DNA of 64,000 nt from NCBI RefSeq assembly GCF_009177065.1, contig NZ_WEZF01000009.1, positions 1-64,000 on the forward strand, written 5' to 3'. This stretch comes from Tautonia marina. Lineage in GTDB: Bacteria > Planctomycetota > Planctomycetia > Isosphaerales > Isosphaeraceae. Of this stretch, positions 17,252 to 26,474 are shown piece by piece. Below the pieces are notes generated by a model, which saw only the letters and a program-made list of their open reading frames with translations, was not told the DNA's origin and ran no database searches. The position numbers and the translations under genes were made by a program. The first letter of the stretch is position 1, and each line of letters starts with the position of its first letter.

Positions 17252-17603
17252 CGTCCCCTCTCCCTCGTCAATTGAGTGACAGCTCGGTGACATCAGACAC
17301 CATCAAGACCGTCGACTGCTTGGAACCGCAAGTAGTTCGCCTGATCTTCATCAACAATCCCTGAATACTTTGTCGCTCTGACGAAAAAAATTCGAGTAAA
17401 TAGTTTGGAATGATCGTCGAAGATCTCCGACATGACACGGAGAAAATCTCTGGAGACATGTTGCAAGACGCTCGGACAGAGGATTAGATTCAAGCTGCAT
17501 GTCCTGCGAGGCCTGAAAAGGTCATTTTGACATGTCGGCTGGCTGGCCTTTTCCAGGGGACATCACCCCCATCTTGCCAACCTCGATACAGAGGAACACG
17601 TTC
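17252..17603. other. Divergent control region between tssH and tssB
   Basis: These 352 bases separate the two halves of the T6SS cluster. They contain the promoter candidate at 17461-17490, an A-rich run near 17384-17390, and an imperfect inverted repeat (cctgaaaagg at 17512 and ccttttccagg at 17548) within the likely tssB leader. No gene is supported. Confidence 0.4.
17461..17490 (+). promoter_or_regulatory. Candidate sigma70 promoter for the tssB operon
   Basis: TTGCAA and TAGATT are separated by 18 nt; each box matches 4 of 6 consensus bases. It would give a leader of roughly 105 nt before the tssB ATG. The match is moderate and unproven. Confidence 0.3.
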
Positions 17604-18143
17604 ATGCCTGGCGATGAGAGCCTCCAGCACAAGCTCGACCGCGTTCGTCCCCCTCGCGTTCAGATTACGTACGACGTCCAGGTCGGCGATGCGCAGAAAA
17701 AGGTTGAACTGCCTTTTTTGCTCGGCGTGCTTGCAGACCTGTCGGGCCATCCGGAAGAACCGCTTCCTTCGATGAAGGAACGCAAGTTTGTCGAAATTAA
17801 TCGCGACAATTTCAATCGCATCATGGCGGGAATGAAGCCGCGACTGGCGATGAAGGTGGACAACCAGTTGCAGAAGGATGGCTCCCGCCTCGGGGTGGAG
17901 TTGAAATTCAGGTCGATTGATGACTTTGAGCCGGAGCAAGTGGTACGTCAAGTTGAGCCGTTACGCAAACTGCTCGAAGCTCGCCAGCGGTTGGCGGATC
18001 TGAAAACGAAGATCACATCGAACGATCGGCTGGACAGCCTGCTTCAAGATATCATCAAGGATACCGATCGCCTGAAACGGCTCGGAGAAGAAACGGGGCA
18101 ACACGATCAGGACGACCCCGGATCGTCGGACACGAGCGAATAA
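17604..18143 (+). CDS. tssB: T6SS sheath protein TssB
   Basis: The 179-residue product is a standard TssB/VipA small sheath subunit. The signature HKLDRVRPPRVQITYDV spans residues 9-25, followed by VELPFLLGVLADLSG, the NFNRIMAGMKPRL helix and the DFEPEQVVRQVEPLRKLLEA block. TssB pairs with TssC to build the contractile sheath in the cytoplasm. ATG at 17604 has GAGGA 8 nt upstream; an in-frame extension to 17532 lacks homology. The C-terminal tail (QHDQDDPGSSDTSE) is acidic and disordered. It is the first gene of the rightward operon, 16 nt before tssC. Confidence 0.95.
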   Translation: MPGDESLQHKLDRVRPPRVQITYDVQVGDAQKKVELPFLLGVLADLSGHPEEPLPSMKERKFVEINRDNFNRIMAGMKPRLAMKVDNQLQKDGSRLGVELKFRSIDDFEPEQVVRQVEPLRKLLEARQRLADLKTKITSNDRLDSLLQDIIKDTDRLKRLGEETGQHDQDDPGSSDTSE

Positions 18144-18159
18144 TTTGGGAGGCCCCATC

Positions 18160-19674
18160 GTGAGTACTGATGCCAACGACACCCAGGGCCAACCCGTCGC
18201 CGAACCCGAGACGACGACCCAGTCCTCGGCCGAACCGAGCCTTCTTGACCAGATCCTCCAGGTCAGCCGGGCCAAGAGCGACGAGGACCGTACCTATCAG
18301 AGCGATCTGATTGGCCAGTTCGTCGAAGACATCGTGAGTGGCCAGATGAAAGTCTCGGCCAACACAGAGGCGATGATCAATGCCCGCATCGCCGAACTCG
18401 ACGAACTATTAAGCGATCAGCTCAACGCCATCATGCATCATGAAGACTTCCAGAAGCTGGAGGCTTCGTGGCGCGGACTGAACTATCTGGTTCAGGAATC
18501 CGAAACCGGAACAATGCTTCAGATCCGGGTGCTCAACGCGAGCAAAAAGGATCTGTTGCGCGACATGGAACGCGCCAGTGAGTTTGATCAAAGCGCGTTG
18601 TTCAAGGCAGTCTACACCGCCGAATACGATCAATTCGGCGGTACCCCGTACGGAGCCTTGATCGGCGACTATCAGTTTGGGAAGCATCCTCAGGATCTGG
18701 CGTTACTGAAACGCATCTCGAACATCGCGGCCTCGGCCCATGCTCCGTTTATTGCGGCGGCAGGTCCCGACATGTTCGGTCTCGAATCGTTTACCGAACT
18801 TCCCGAATTTCGAGATCTTTCCGAGATTTTTCGAACAAGGGATTACGACAAGTGGAACGCCTTCCGCCAGTCGGAAGATGCTCGCTATGTCGGTCTCTGC
18901 CTTCCTCACATCCTCCTCCGGCTTCCTTACGGCCCCGAAACGAAGCCGGTCGATGCCTTCCAGTTCCGAGAGGATGTCGATGGGAAAGAACACGACAAGT
19001 ACCTTTGGGGTAACGCCGCGTACGCCATGGGAGCCCGATTGACCGATGCCTTCGCACGGTACGGTTGGTGTGCCTCCATTCGAGGCGTTGAGAACGGTGG
19101 ACTCGTTCGGGACCTCCCGGTGCATACGTTCCTGACGGACGACGGCGAAATCGCCGCCAAATGTCCGGCCGAGGTGCTCATCTCCGAACGCCGTGAGAAG
19201 GAACTGGCCGACCTCGGGTTCATTGCGTTGACCCACTGTAAGAACACCGATTTCGCTGCTTTCTTCTCAGCCCAATCCTGTCAGAAGGCGACCGAGTACC
19301 AGGGGACCGACGGTGACACGGCAACAGCCAATGCGAGACTCTCAACCCAGTTGCCGTACATCTTGATGACGAGCCGGTTCGCTCATTACCTCAAGTCGAT
19401 TGCAAGAGACAAGATCGGCTCGTACATGGAACGGGCCGGATGCGAGCGCTGGCTCAACGATTGGATTATGAATTATGTGACCGAGGACGATTTTGCCTCG
19501 GACGACACAAAGCGACTCTACCCGCTTCGCTCGGCCCGCATCGATGTTGAGGACGACCCTCGCCGTCCCGGCTGCTATCGGGCCATTGCCTACATGAGGC
19601 CACACTATCAACTCGACGAACTGACTGCCTCGTTGCGGCTCGTTTCCGAGCTGCCCGCGCGAGCGAAGTCCTGA
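18160..19674 (+). CDS. tssC: T6SS sheath protein TssC
   Basis: The 504-residue product matches TssC/VipB. Features include SLLDQILQVSRAKSD, the LSDQLNAIMHHEDFQKLEAS helix, WRGLNYLVQES, the GALIGDYQFGKHPQDLALLK block and the C-terminal DDPRRPGCYRAIAYMRPHYQ motif. It forms the large sheath subunit with TssB and is the ClpV substrate complex after contraction. The start is GTG at 18160 with GGGAGG 7 nt upstream; a TTG at 18145 sits inside that ribosome site and is rejected. Length is normal for the family. Confidence 0.95.
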   Translation: MSTDANDTQGQPVAEPETTTQSSAEPSLLDQILQVSRAKSDEDRTYQSDLIGQFVEDIVSGQMKVSANTEAMINARIAELDELLSDQLNAIMHHEDFQKLEASWRGLNYLVQESETGTMLQIRVLNASKKDLLRDMERASEFDQSALFKAVYTAEYDQFGGTPYGALIGDYQFGKHPQDLALLKRISNIAASAHAPFIAAAGPDMFGLESFTELPEFRDLSEIFRTRDYDKWNAFRQSEDARYVGLCLPHILLRLPYGPETKPVDAFQFREDVDGKEHDKYLWGNAAYAMGARLTDAFARYGWCASIRGVENGGLVRDLPVHTFLTDDGEIAAKCPAEVLISERREKELADLGFIALTHCKNTDFAAFFSAQSCQKATEYQGTDGDTATANARLSTQLPYILMTSRFAHYLKSIARDKIGSYMERAGCERWLNDWIMNYVTEDDFASDDTKRLYPLRSARIDVEDDPRRPGCYRAIAYMRPHYQLDELTASLRLVSELPARAKS

Positions 19675-19772
19675 TTGTCCGGTGGTTTCACACCGACTGC
19701 ATCAAGACGGAATCGATCCCTCGTCTGTGTCTGATCGATCCGACTTCTTGGGTCGCGACTTGAAGATCCTCG

Positions 19773-19798
19773 GAGCCGCCTCAACGGTTGGGCGGCTC
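19773..19798 (+). terminator. Intercistronic hairpin upstream of hcp
   Basis: GAGCCGCC and GGCGGCTC form an 8-bp perfect stem, and the loop itself can pair (CAAC with GTTG). It lies between tssC and hcp without a T tract. It may be an attenuator, an RNA-processing point or an mRNA 5' stabiliser for hcp. Confidence 0.4.
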
Positions 19799-19857
19799 GG
19801 TACGTCCAGTTCGTTACAAGGCCCCATGAATGGGCCGTAGCCCTGGGGAGAATCCCG

Positions 19858-20343
19858 ATGGCCTCCGTAGACTATTTCTTGAAGCTCGACGGGATCGACG
19901 GCGAAAGCCAGGACGACAAGCATAAGAACGAAATCGAGGTCCAGTCCTGGAGTTGGGGCGAGACCAATAGCGGCGATGCCTCCCACGGCGCAGGGATGGG
20001 GGCTGGGAAGGTCTCCATGCAAGACTTCCACTTCGTCATGCAAGTCAATAAATCGTCACCGAAGCTCATGGAAGCATGCGCGACTGGTAAACACATCAAG
20101 GAAGCCACCTTGACCTGCCGAAAGGCGGGGGAGACCGCTCAGGAATACCTGAAGATTAAATTCTCCGACCTTCTCGTCTCCAGCTATCAGACTGGTGGGA
20201 GCAGTGGGGATGTCATCCCTGTGGATCAAATCAGCCTTAACTTCTCGAAGATCGAGTACGAATACAAGGAACAGAAGCCCGACGGCTCGCTCGGCGGTGC
20301 CGTCAAGGCTGGGTACGATCTGAAGGCGAACAAGAAAGTCTGA
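19858..20343 (+). CDS. hcp: T6SS tube protein Hcp (TssD)
   Basis: The 161-residue product is a standard Hcp1-type tail tube protein: ASVDYFLKLDGIDGESQDD, IEVQSWSWGE, the FHFVMQVNKSSPKLMEACAT block and the QISLNFSKIEYEYKEQ strand. Hexameric rings stack into the inner tube that is pushed into the target and also chaperones effectors. GGGGAGA precedes the ATG. The gene is bracketed by strong hairpins at 19773-19798 and 20386-20419, which would set hcp mRNA level apart from the rest of the operon. Confidence 0.96.
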   Translation: MASVDYFLKLDGIDGESQDDKHKNEIEVQSWSWGETNSGDASHGAGMGAGKVSMQDFHFVMQVNKSSPKLMEACATGKHIKEATLTCRKAGETAQEYLKIKFSDLLVSSYQTGGSSGDVIPVDQISLNFSKIEYEYKEQKPDGSLGGAVKAGYDLKANKKV

Positions 20344-20385
20344 CTTGGTTGACCTGTCCGGTTGGACTAAGCCCTTTCGAGCGCT

Positions 20386-20419
20386 GATCGGCCTCCCCTT
20401 GCCTTCAGGGAGGCCGATC
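20386..20419 (+). terminator. Perfect 12-bp hairpin after hcp
   Basis: GATCGGCCTCCC and GGGAGGCCGATC pair over 12 bp without mismatch around a 10-nt loop, 42 nt past the hcp stop. There is no T run. It could terminate a fraction of transcripts or protect hcp mRNA 3' ends, giving higher hcp than tssE-M expression. Confidence 0.55.
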
Positions 20420-20537
20420 GTCGTGGTTGCGAATCCCTCTCCTTCAACGTTTGCAATCCTGTTGTGCGCAATCGCTCCGAAGATCAAGCAGGTTCGGACC
20501 GCTTTCGGAGCCGTCTAGCTGTGTTGAAGGACGACTG

Positions 20538-21035
20538 ATGCCTCGGCGCGATCCTGTTCCTCGATTTCAGCATTCCCTCTGGGATCGTCTGACCAACCCG
20601 GACCTGATCCGTGGAGCAGACGTTGAACTCTCCGTTTCGAGTGAAATCGAACGGATCAAGAACGAGGTTCGCCGCGACCTGGAATGGTTGCTCAATTCAA
20701 GACGAACCCCTGGTGATCCCCCAGGCACCATGAGCCATCTCTCTCGATCATTGATGACGTATGGACTGCCCGACATCACCTCCATGAGCCTGGGTGACTC
20801 GGACTCTCGCGACCGGCTGACTCATCTGCTTGAATCCGTGATCCGCGATTTCGAGCCAAGGCTCTCCAACGTTCGGGTCATCTTCGAACCCCACAAAAAC
20901 GACGACAAAATCGGCTCGTTACACTATCGCATCGAAGCAATCCTCCGGGTCGATCCGGCTCCTGAACCGGTCGTGTTCGACACCGTCCTTGAACTCGGCA
21001 ACAAAGCGTTCGTTGTCCAAGGCGAGAACCTGTAA
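20538..21035 (+). CDS. tssE: T6SS baseplate protein TssE (gp25-like)
   Basis: The 165-residue product is a gp25/TssE-type baseplate wedge protein. It has VPRFQHSLWDRLTNPD at the N-terminus, the IKNEVRRDLEWLLNSRR helix, the conserved YGLPDITSMSLGDSDSRDRL stretch and the IRDFEPRLSNVRVIFEP strand. The EPRL motif is the family's signature for sheath initiation. ATG at 20538 is preceded by GAAGGA, and an in-frame upstream extension is not conserved. It lies in the order tssB-C-hcp-E-F-G, and the next gene starts 231 nt later. Confidence 0.93.
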   Translation: MPRRDPVPRFQHSLWDRLTNPDLIRGADVELSVSSEIERIKNEVRRDLEWLLNSRRTPGDPPGTMSHLSRSLMTYGLPDITSMSLGDSDSRDRLTHLLESVIRDFEPRLSNVRVIFEPHKNDDKIGSLHYRIEAILRVDPAPEPVVFDTVLELGNKAFVVQGENL

Positions 21036-21266
21036 GTTCATTCCAGCCCCACCGTCTCCGAGAGGACCCGTATCAAACACCGAGGATCTCCGCCCCCCGC
21101 ACACGGAGGCAAACGTCGAGGCAATCTGGCCGAACTCCTCAATCCTCGGCTGTCCGGCCATGTCCACCGAACCGTCCCGCCAAAGACAAGCCCCAGCGCT
21201 TTACTCACGACCGAAGGCGACCTTTCTCCCCTTCTGCTCCTGGCGAAGGGATGACCATGGGCTGCC

Positions 21267-23096
21267 ATGAACGACACCTTCCTCAATTATTACAACCGTG
21301 AACTTGCTTTTATTCGTGAAATGGGAGCCGAGTTCGCCCAGGCCCATCCTCAAGTCGCCGAACTCTTGATGCTCGAGGCGGGTCGCTGCGCGGACCCCCA
21401 TGTGGAGCGCCTGCTTGAAGCCTTTGCGTTCCTCGCGGCTCGCTTACGAAAGAAAATTGATGACACCTACCCGGAACTGACCGACGCTCTTCTGGAGGTG
21501 CTTTACCCACATTACCAGCGACCGATTCCCTCCATGACCATCGTTCAGTTCTCTCCCACGACGGATCCTTCGAAAATCGTTGCGGGCTATGAGATCGAGC
21601 GCGGGTCCCAGATCGTCTCTCGCCCCCTCGATGGCGTACGGTGCCAGTTCCGCACCGTTTATCCGGTCTGGCTCTGGCCGGTTGCAATCGAATCCGCCAC
21701 GGTCATGCCAGACCGAGTCACCATCGAGGGGAAGCCGTCGGGCTCGGCGGCGATGATCAGCCTTCGGATTCGGTGCGCCGCGGCCGGAGACTGGGGGAGT
21801 CTCGAAGGATTTGATCGGCTCCGATTCTTCCTCGATGGCGGTGAACCGGTCCCCTCGACCGTCTATGAAGCGCTCTTTAATCGACTGGTTGCGATCTGGC
21901 TCCGAGGTCGAACGGCTTCGGGTGAGGAACAGACGATTTCGCTCGGCCCCGATGCAGTCAAGCCCGTCGGTTTCGAGCCTGATGACGGCATGGTTCCCTA
22001 CCCGGAGCGATCGTTCCCCGGCTATCGGTTACTTCAAGAGTTTTTTGCGTTTCCTCTGAAATTCCAGTTCTTTGACCTCACGGGACTGGACCGGATCACC
22101 GACTCCGGATTCGTTGGACCGGTCGAGGTGATGTTCTTCCTCGATCAACCACCCCATACCGACGTCACGCTCCGTCCCGAGAACTTTCGTCTGGGATGTT
22201 CCCCCGCGGTCAACCTATTCAAGAAGGTTGCAGAGCCAGTCCGACTGGATCGACTGCGGAGTGAGTATCGCCTGGTCCCCGACGTCGAACACCCCTTGAG
22301 TTTCGAGGTCTACTCGGTTGACTGGGTCGAGAGCGTAGGTTCCTATCTCAATGGATCGGTGACCTACCAGCCGTTCTACGCGCTCCGACACGCCGACCGC
22401 GATCGAGGTCACCAGGCATACTGGTTCGCCCGGCGACAGCCTTCACTCCGAGCGGGAGACTCAGGCACCGATGTTGAACTCACCTTTGTGAACCCCTCGT
22501 TCTCCCCGACAACCCCCTCCACTGAAAAGGTGACCGCCTCCTTGACGTGCTGCAACCGAGATATTCCCGCCCGATTACCGTTTGGAGGAGACCAGGATGT
22601 TGTCTCGCTGGAGGCCGAAGCTCCGGTCGGTCGCGTTCGCTTGCTGACCCGTCCGACCAAAACCCTCCGCCCTCCCTTGGGACGCGATACCCAATGGAGA
22701 GCGATCTCGGCCTTGGCGTTGAATCACCTCTCCCTGGCCGAGTCCGGACCTGGAATCGAGGCCCTTCGCGAGGTCCTGGCTGCCTACGACTTCGCGGATT
22801 CGGCCGTGACCCGCAAGCAAATTGGTGGGATCACCGGGGTTGCCAGCCGACGAATTGCGGGCCGAACGGGGAATCGTCTCGGAAAAGCAGTCAGTCTTGG
22901 GATCGAGATTGAATTGACTTTCGATGAGTCGGCGTACTCTGGAGCCACGGCCTTCCTGATGGCCACCGTCCTGGAACGGTTCCTCGGTTCATACGTCACG
23001 GTCAATTCATTCAGCCGACTGGTCGCGCGGCGCAAACAGCACGAGGGAGTCTGGAAGCGATGGGCACCGCGCAGCGGCGATCGAACTCTTCTGTAA
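21267..23096 (+). CDS. tssF: T6SS baseplate protein TssF
   Basis: The 609-residue product matches TssF/VasA from its first residues: FLNYYNRELAFIREMGAEFA, HPQVAELLMLEAGRCADPHVERL, RLRKKIDDTYPELTDALLEV and YPHYQRPIPSMTIVQF. TssF, together with TssG, TssE and TssK, forms the baseplate wedge. The C-terminal part holds the family GIEIELTFDESAY stretch and ends in FLGSYVTVNSFSRLVAR. Its last 37 nt overlap the start of tssG in another frame, pointing to translational coupling. Confidence 0.95.
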   Translation: MNDTFLNYYNRELAFIREMGAEFAQAHPQVAELLMLEAGRCADPHVERLLEAFAFLAARLRKKIDDTYPELTDALLEVLYPHYQRPIPSMTIVQFSPTTDPSKIVAGYEIERGSQIVSRPLDGVRCQFRTVYPVWLWPVAIESATVMPDRVTIEGKPSGSAAMISLRIRCAAAGDWGSLEGFDRLRFFLDGGEPVPSTVYEALFNRLVAIWLRGRTASGEEQTISLGPDAVKPVGFEPDDGMVPYPERSFPGYRLLQEFFAFPLKFQFFDLTGLDRITDSGFVGPVEVMFFLDQPPHTDVTLRPENFRLGCSPAVNLFKKVAEPVRLDRLRSEYRLVPDVEHPLSFEVYSVDWVESVGSYLNGSVTYQPFYALRHADRDRGHQAYWFARRQPSLRAGDSGTDVELTFVNPSFSPTTPSTEKVTASLTCCNRDIPARLPFGGDQDVVSLEAEAPVGRVRLLTRPTKTLRPPLGRDTQWRAISALALNHLSLAESGPGIEALREVLAAYDFADSAVTRKQIGGITGVASRRIAGRTGNRLGKAVSLGIEIELTFDESAYSGATAFLMATVLERFLGSYVTVNSFSRLVARRKQHEGVWKRWAPRSGDRTLL

Positions 23097-24172
23097 GCGA
23101 TCGGCTGTTCGCCGATCCCACCCCCTTCGACTTCTTCCAAGCCGCCCGCCTCCTTGAGCAACTCGGAGCAGCGTCGGGGCGTCTCCCGGTTGGCCACGAC
23201 GGTCCGCCCAGCCGCGAAGCGGTTCGCTTCCTGGCCCATCTGTCCCTCTCGTTTCCTCCCAGCGCAATCACTGGGATCGACGGCAGGCCATCCCTCCCGT
23301 TGGGGACCTCACCGGAGTCAACTGACGAGTCCCCAGAGCCGCCCGAGATCGGTGCTCCTCCGAAGATGACGACCGCGTTTCTCGGGCTCGTCGGCCCGCT
23401 GGGAGCACTACCGACAGTCTACACGGAAGCCCTCGTCGGCCCCGACCGGCGGCGACGAGCGGCGGCCGCCATGTTCTTCGACCTCTTTCATCACCGGATT
23501 GTCTCGCTCTTCTACCGGATCCGGCAAAAGTACCAGATCCCGGTGCTCTGGGAGGCATCACGGAACGCCGGCGGAGCGCGAGCCGATCGGTTTGCCCGTC
23601 ACCTGTTCGACCTTATCGGGCTGGGCTCTCCATCGCTGCAAAATCGACTCGCAGTCGAGGACGAAGCCCTGCTGTTCTACAGCGGCATCTTCGCTCAACA
23701 GCATCGTCCAGCTGTCATGCTGGAACGGCTCCTCAAAGACTACTTTGGAGTTCCTGCTCGCATCCAGAGTTTCAGTGGTCAATGGCTTCGTCTCGATCCG
23801 GACCAGCGGACCCGGCTCGGCCGCCGAGGGGCGCAGAACGGGCTCGGAACCGAAGCGATCGCCGGGCGCAAGATCTGGGACGATCAGAGTAAGTTTCGGG
23901 TGCTTCTCGGGCCGATGGGAATCCTCAGATTCGGGGAGTTTTTGCCCGGTGGTCGTGCCTCGCTTGCGCTCATGGAATTGATCCGGCTGTTCGTTGGACC
24001 GGAACTCGACTTCGATGTACGTTTGATTCTGATCGCGGAGGAAGTCCCTCCCTGCCGGCTCTCCCTCGATCGAAGCCAGGCCGCCCAACTTGGACGCACA
24101 AGCTGGCTGAGCCGCCGTCCTGACCGCCCCGACGCTGATGACGCGGTCCTCCGACCACCTCCGAAAGCATAG
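23060..24172 (+). CDS. tssG: T6SS baseplate protein TssG
   Basis: The 370-residue product is TssG/VasB-like: LFADPTPFDFFQAARLLEQL, AVRFLAHLSLSFPPSAI, TTAFLGLVGPLGALPTVYTE, AAMFFDLFHHRIVSLFYR and LLKDYFGVPARIQSFSGQW. TssG bridges two TssF copies in the baseplate wedge. The ATG overlaps tssF by 37 nt. The protein is somewhat longer than many TssG proteins because of a Pro/Glu-rich insert near residues 85-100. The stop is 153 nt before tssK. Confidence 0.94.
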   Translation: MGTAQRRSNSSVSDRLFADPTPFDFFQAARLLEQLGAASGRLPVGHDGPPSREAVRFLAHLSLSFPPSAITGIDGRPSLPLGTSPESTDESPEPPEIGAPPKMTTAFLGLVGPLGALPTVYTEALVGPDRRRRAAAAMFFDLFHHRIVSLFYRIRQKYQIPVLWEASRNAGGARADRFARHLFDLIGLGSPSLQNRLAVEDEALLFYSGIFAQQHRPAVMLERLLKDYFGVPARIQSFSGQWLRLDPDQRTRLGRRGAQNGLGTEAIAGRKIWDDQSKFRVLLGPMGILRFGEFLPGGRASLALMELIRLFVGPELDFDVRLILIAEEVPPCRLSLDRSQAAQLGRTSWLSRRPDRPDADDAVLRPPPKA

Positions 24173-24325
24173 GAATCGTTGCGGAACCTCTTGAAGCGTA
24201 GTAGCCTGAGAACGCCGACTCCGAGCAGGATCGGGCCCCGTCGCCCTGTCTTCAACGTTCAACCACACTTGAGTCGGCCGGATCGCGGGATGTGCCAACC
24301 CGCTCCGAGAGCGAGAAGTCAAATC

Positions 24326-25738
24326 ATGTCGAAGCGAGCTGTCCACTGGTATGAGGGGATGTTCCTCAAGCCCCACCACTTCCAGGCCGCCGATCGCTTC
24401 CAGCGAGATCGGCTCCGGGAGTCGGAGGACTGGCTTCACCCGCACAACTGGGGCCTTCGCGCAGTCGAAATCGACCCTGACGCGATCGCGAATTTCACCT
24501 TCATCCTCCGATCCTGCCAGGCTCGGTTCAAGGACGGGACAACCTTGAATGTTCCGGGGGAAGCCACCGTCGATCCGCTCGACCTTCGGCCCGTCCTCTC
24601 CACCCATCCCGAGGCGACAATTTCTCTGGCGGTCCCTACCTGGCAACCCGGTCGTGCAAATGTCGCTCTTTCGGCCTCGACCGATGGTCCCCGTTATCTC
24701 ATTGATACCGTCGAGCAGCCAGACGAGAACACCGGCGGAGACGAGGAGGGGATTGAGTTCCGCAGGGTCCAGGCTCGCCTGCTGGCATCACATGTTGACG
24801 CAACCGGCTATGAAACCCTGCCGCTGGCTCGGGTTGCCCGATCGGCTTCGGCCGATGCCCCACCTCAGATCGTCCGATCGTACACCCCTCCCATTCTCGG
24901 AATCGACGGTTGGGCCCCCCTTCATGACGAGGTTCAATCGGTCTTCCAGATGTTGCGGGCCTGGATTGACCAGGAGGCTGGCTATCTTGTCGGGCGGAAA
25001 ATCTCCTTTGAAAGCCAGGTCATCGGCGAATCGGATCGGATTCTCAAGCTGACCACCGTCAACGGCGCGTTCTCGGCATTGCAGTCGGTCCTGTTCACCA
25101 GAGGTCTGCATCCGATCCACGTCTACAGCGAACTCTGTCGGCTCCTCGGCCAGCTCTCGATCTTTGACGACGCGAGACGTCCAATCGACGTACCCACGTA
25201 CGACCATGATGAAATTGGTCCAATCTATGCGCGAGTGATCGCCGAAATTCGCCGTCTGATCGGTGGTGGCCGAGGGCCAGAATGGACCAAGCGTTACTTC
25301 CAGCTCGAAGGCAGACGGTTTCAGGTGCATCTTGACACCGACTGGTTGCGAGAAACGACCAAACTTTACATCGGAGTCGAGACCGTTGAACTGAACGACG
25401 CCGAATGCGACGAGCTGATGCGAGGAACCAACTGGAAGCTCGGGGCAGGGGAGCAGGTCGGCGAGATTTTCCGCCAGGGGCAATCCGGTCTTGGCCTCCA
25501 GCCACTGAACCGGATCCCACCGGCATTGCCTCGCAATGTCGTTTACTTTGAAGTCCAGAAAAAGGAACCCTACTGGCGCGATGTCTTGCGAACCCGAACA
25601 CTCGGGCTTCGCTTCAACCTTGAAGGTGGTTCATTCCTGGGCGATACCGAAGCCAAACAACTGGTCGCCCTCCCCCGCCCTCGGGTCGGATCGCTCGTGG
25701 AGTTGCAGTTCGCTGTCTATGTCATTCCCCACGCCTAG
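24326..25738 (+). CDS. tssK: T6SS baseplate-membrane connector TssK
   Basis: The 470-residue product matches TssK/VasE: KRAVHWYEGMFLKPHHFQAA at the N-terminus, LHPHNWGLRAVEIDPDAIAN, the YIPP-like ILGIDGWAPLHDE region and C-terminal NVVYFEVQKKEPYWRDVLR. TssK forms trimers that tie the baseplate to the cytoplasmic tails of TssL and TssM. ATG at 24326 is chosen because the TssK homology begins there; the ribosome site is weak. With a reduced TssM in this cluster, TssK may lean mainly on TssL. Confidence 0.94.
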   Translation: MSKRAVHWYEGMFLKPHHFQAADRFQRDRLRESEDWLHPHNWGLRAVEIDPDAIANFTFILRSCQARFKDGTTLNVPGEATVDPLDLRPVLSTHPEATISLAVPTWQPGRANVALSASTDGPRYLIDTVEQPDENTGGDEEGIEFRRVQARLLASHVDATGYETLPLARVARSASADAPPQIVRSYTPPILGIDGWAPLHDEVQSVFQMLRAWIDQEAGYLVGRKISFESQVIGESDRILKLTTVNGAFSALQSVLFTRGLHPIHVYSELCRLLGQLSIFDDARRPIDVPTYDHDEIGPIYARVIAEIRRLIGGGRGPEWTKRYFQLEGRRFQVHLDTDWLRETTKLYIGVETVELNDAECDELMRGTNWKLGAGEQVGEIFRQGQSGLGLQPLNRIPPALPRNVVYFEVQKKEPYWRDVLRTRTLGLRFNLEGGSFLGDTEAKQLVALPRPRVGSLVELQFAVYVIPHA

Positions 25739-25778
25739 TTGATTTGCCGAGATCGTCCTCACGGAGACCATCGCCGCG

Positions 25779-26432
25779 ATGACCGATGCGTTCGCTGATC
25801 TGATCCACCCATACTTCGAGCACGTTATCGCCCTCCAGGACCGTCTGGCTTGGGGAGAGTCTCCTTCGATCGACGTGGTGAAGACCGAATTGCTCGGCTA
25901 TCTCGACAAGATCGAGAATCGAGCAGCCACTAGCCCTCAGCTCTCTCAGGACTTCGCCATGGTCAAGTACGGACTCGTGGCCTGGACCGACGAGGTCTTG
26001 ACCGACTCTGAGTGGGGCCAATCGGTCGACTGGGGTGCCCAGGAGCAGATTCTTGAGTGGGACCTTTACCGGAGTAACCTTCGAGCAGAAAAATTCTACG
26101 ACATGGCCGCGCAAGCCGAACGCCGAGGGACTCCCGACACGATTGAGGTCTACTTGCTCTGCGTCGCCCTCGGTTTTCGAGGCCGGATGGCCTTGCTTGA
26201 CGAGGATCAGTTGCTTCACTGGGTCAGCCAACTCTATGAACGGGTTCTCCAGGCCAGTCCCGTCTCGTCGAAACCGGTCTTCCCAGAGATGCCTCCAGAT
26301 GCCAATCCTCGATCCATCGGAACGCTTCGCGGTGCCGGATTGCTGGTAACGATCAGTTCCCTCGTCGCCATCTCAGCCCTGATCACCCTGGCCTTTTACA
26401 TTCTGTCAGTGCATCTCGACTACGCTCGATGA
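25779..26432 (+). CDS. tssL: T6SS membrane protein TssL (DotU)
   Basis: The 217-residue product is a DotU/TssL protein. The cytoplasmic domain shows MVKYGLVAWTDEVLTDSEWG, then LEWDLYRSNLRAEKFYDMAA, DTIEVYLLCVALGFRGRM and LYERVLQ. One C-terminal transmembrane helix spans about residues 190-211 (LLVTISSLVAISALITLAFY). No peptidoglycan-binding extension follows, so only a few residues reach the periplasm. TssL normally forms the inner-membrane complex with TssM and docks TssK. It lies 40 nt after tssK and 42 nt before the tssM-like gene. Confidence 0.93.
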   Translation: MTDAFADLIHPYFEHVIALQDRLAWGESPSIDVVKTELLGYLDKIENRAATSPQLSQDFAMVKYGLVAWTDEVLTDSEWGQSVDWGAQEQILEWDLYRSNLRAEKFYDMAAQAERRGTPDTIEVYLLCVALGFRGRMALLDEDQLLHWVSQLYERVLQASPVSSKPVFPEMPPDANPRSIGTLRGAGLLVTISSLVAISALITLAFYILSVHLDYAR

Positions 26433-26474
26433 CGAAACGTCCGAGTTCTGCAATTGGGCAACCGAGGCGTAATC

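Noticed and set aside
17451-17466. Sigma54-type promoter (tggagacatgttgca) before tssB
   Set aside because: The GG and GC elements are 9 rather than 10 nt apart and the -24 box is poor.
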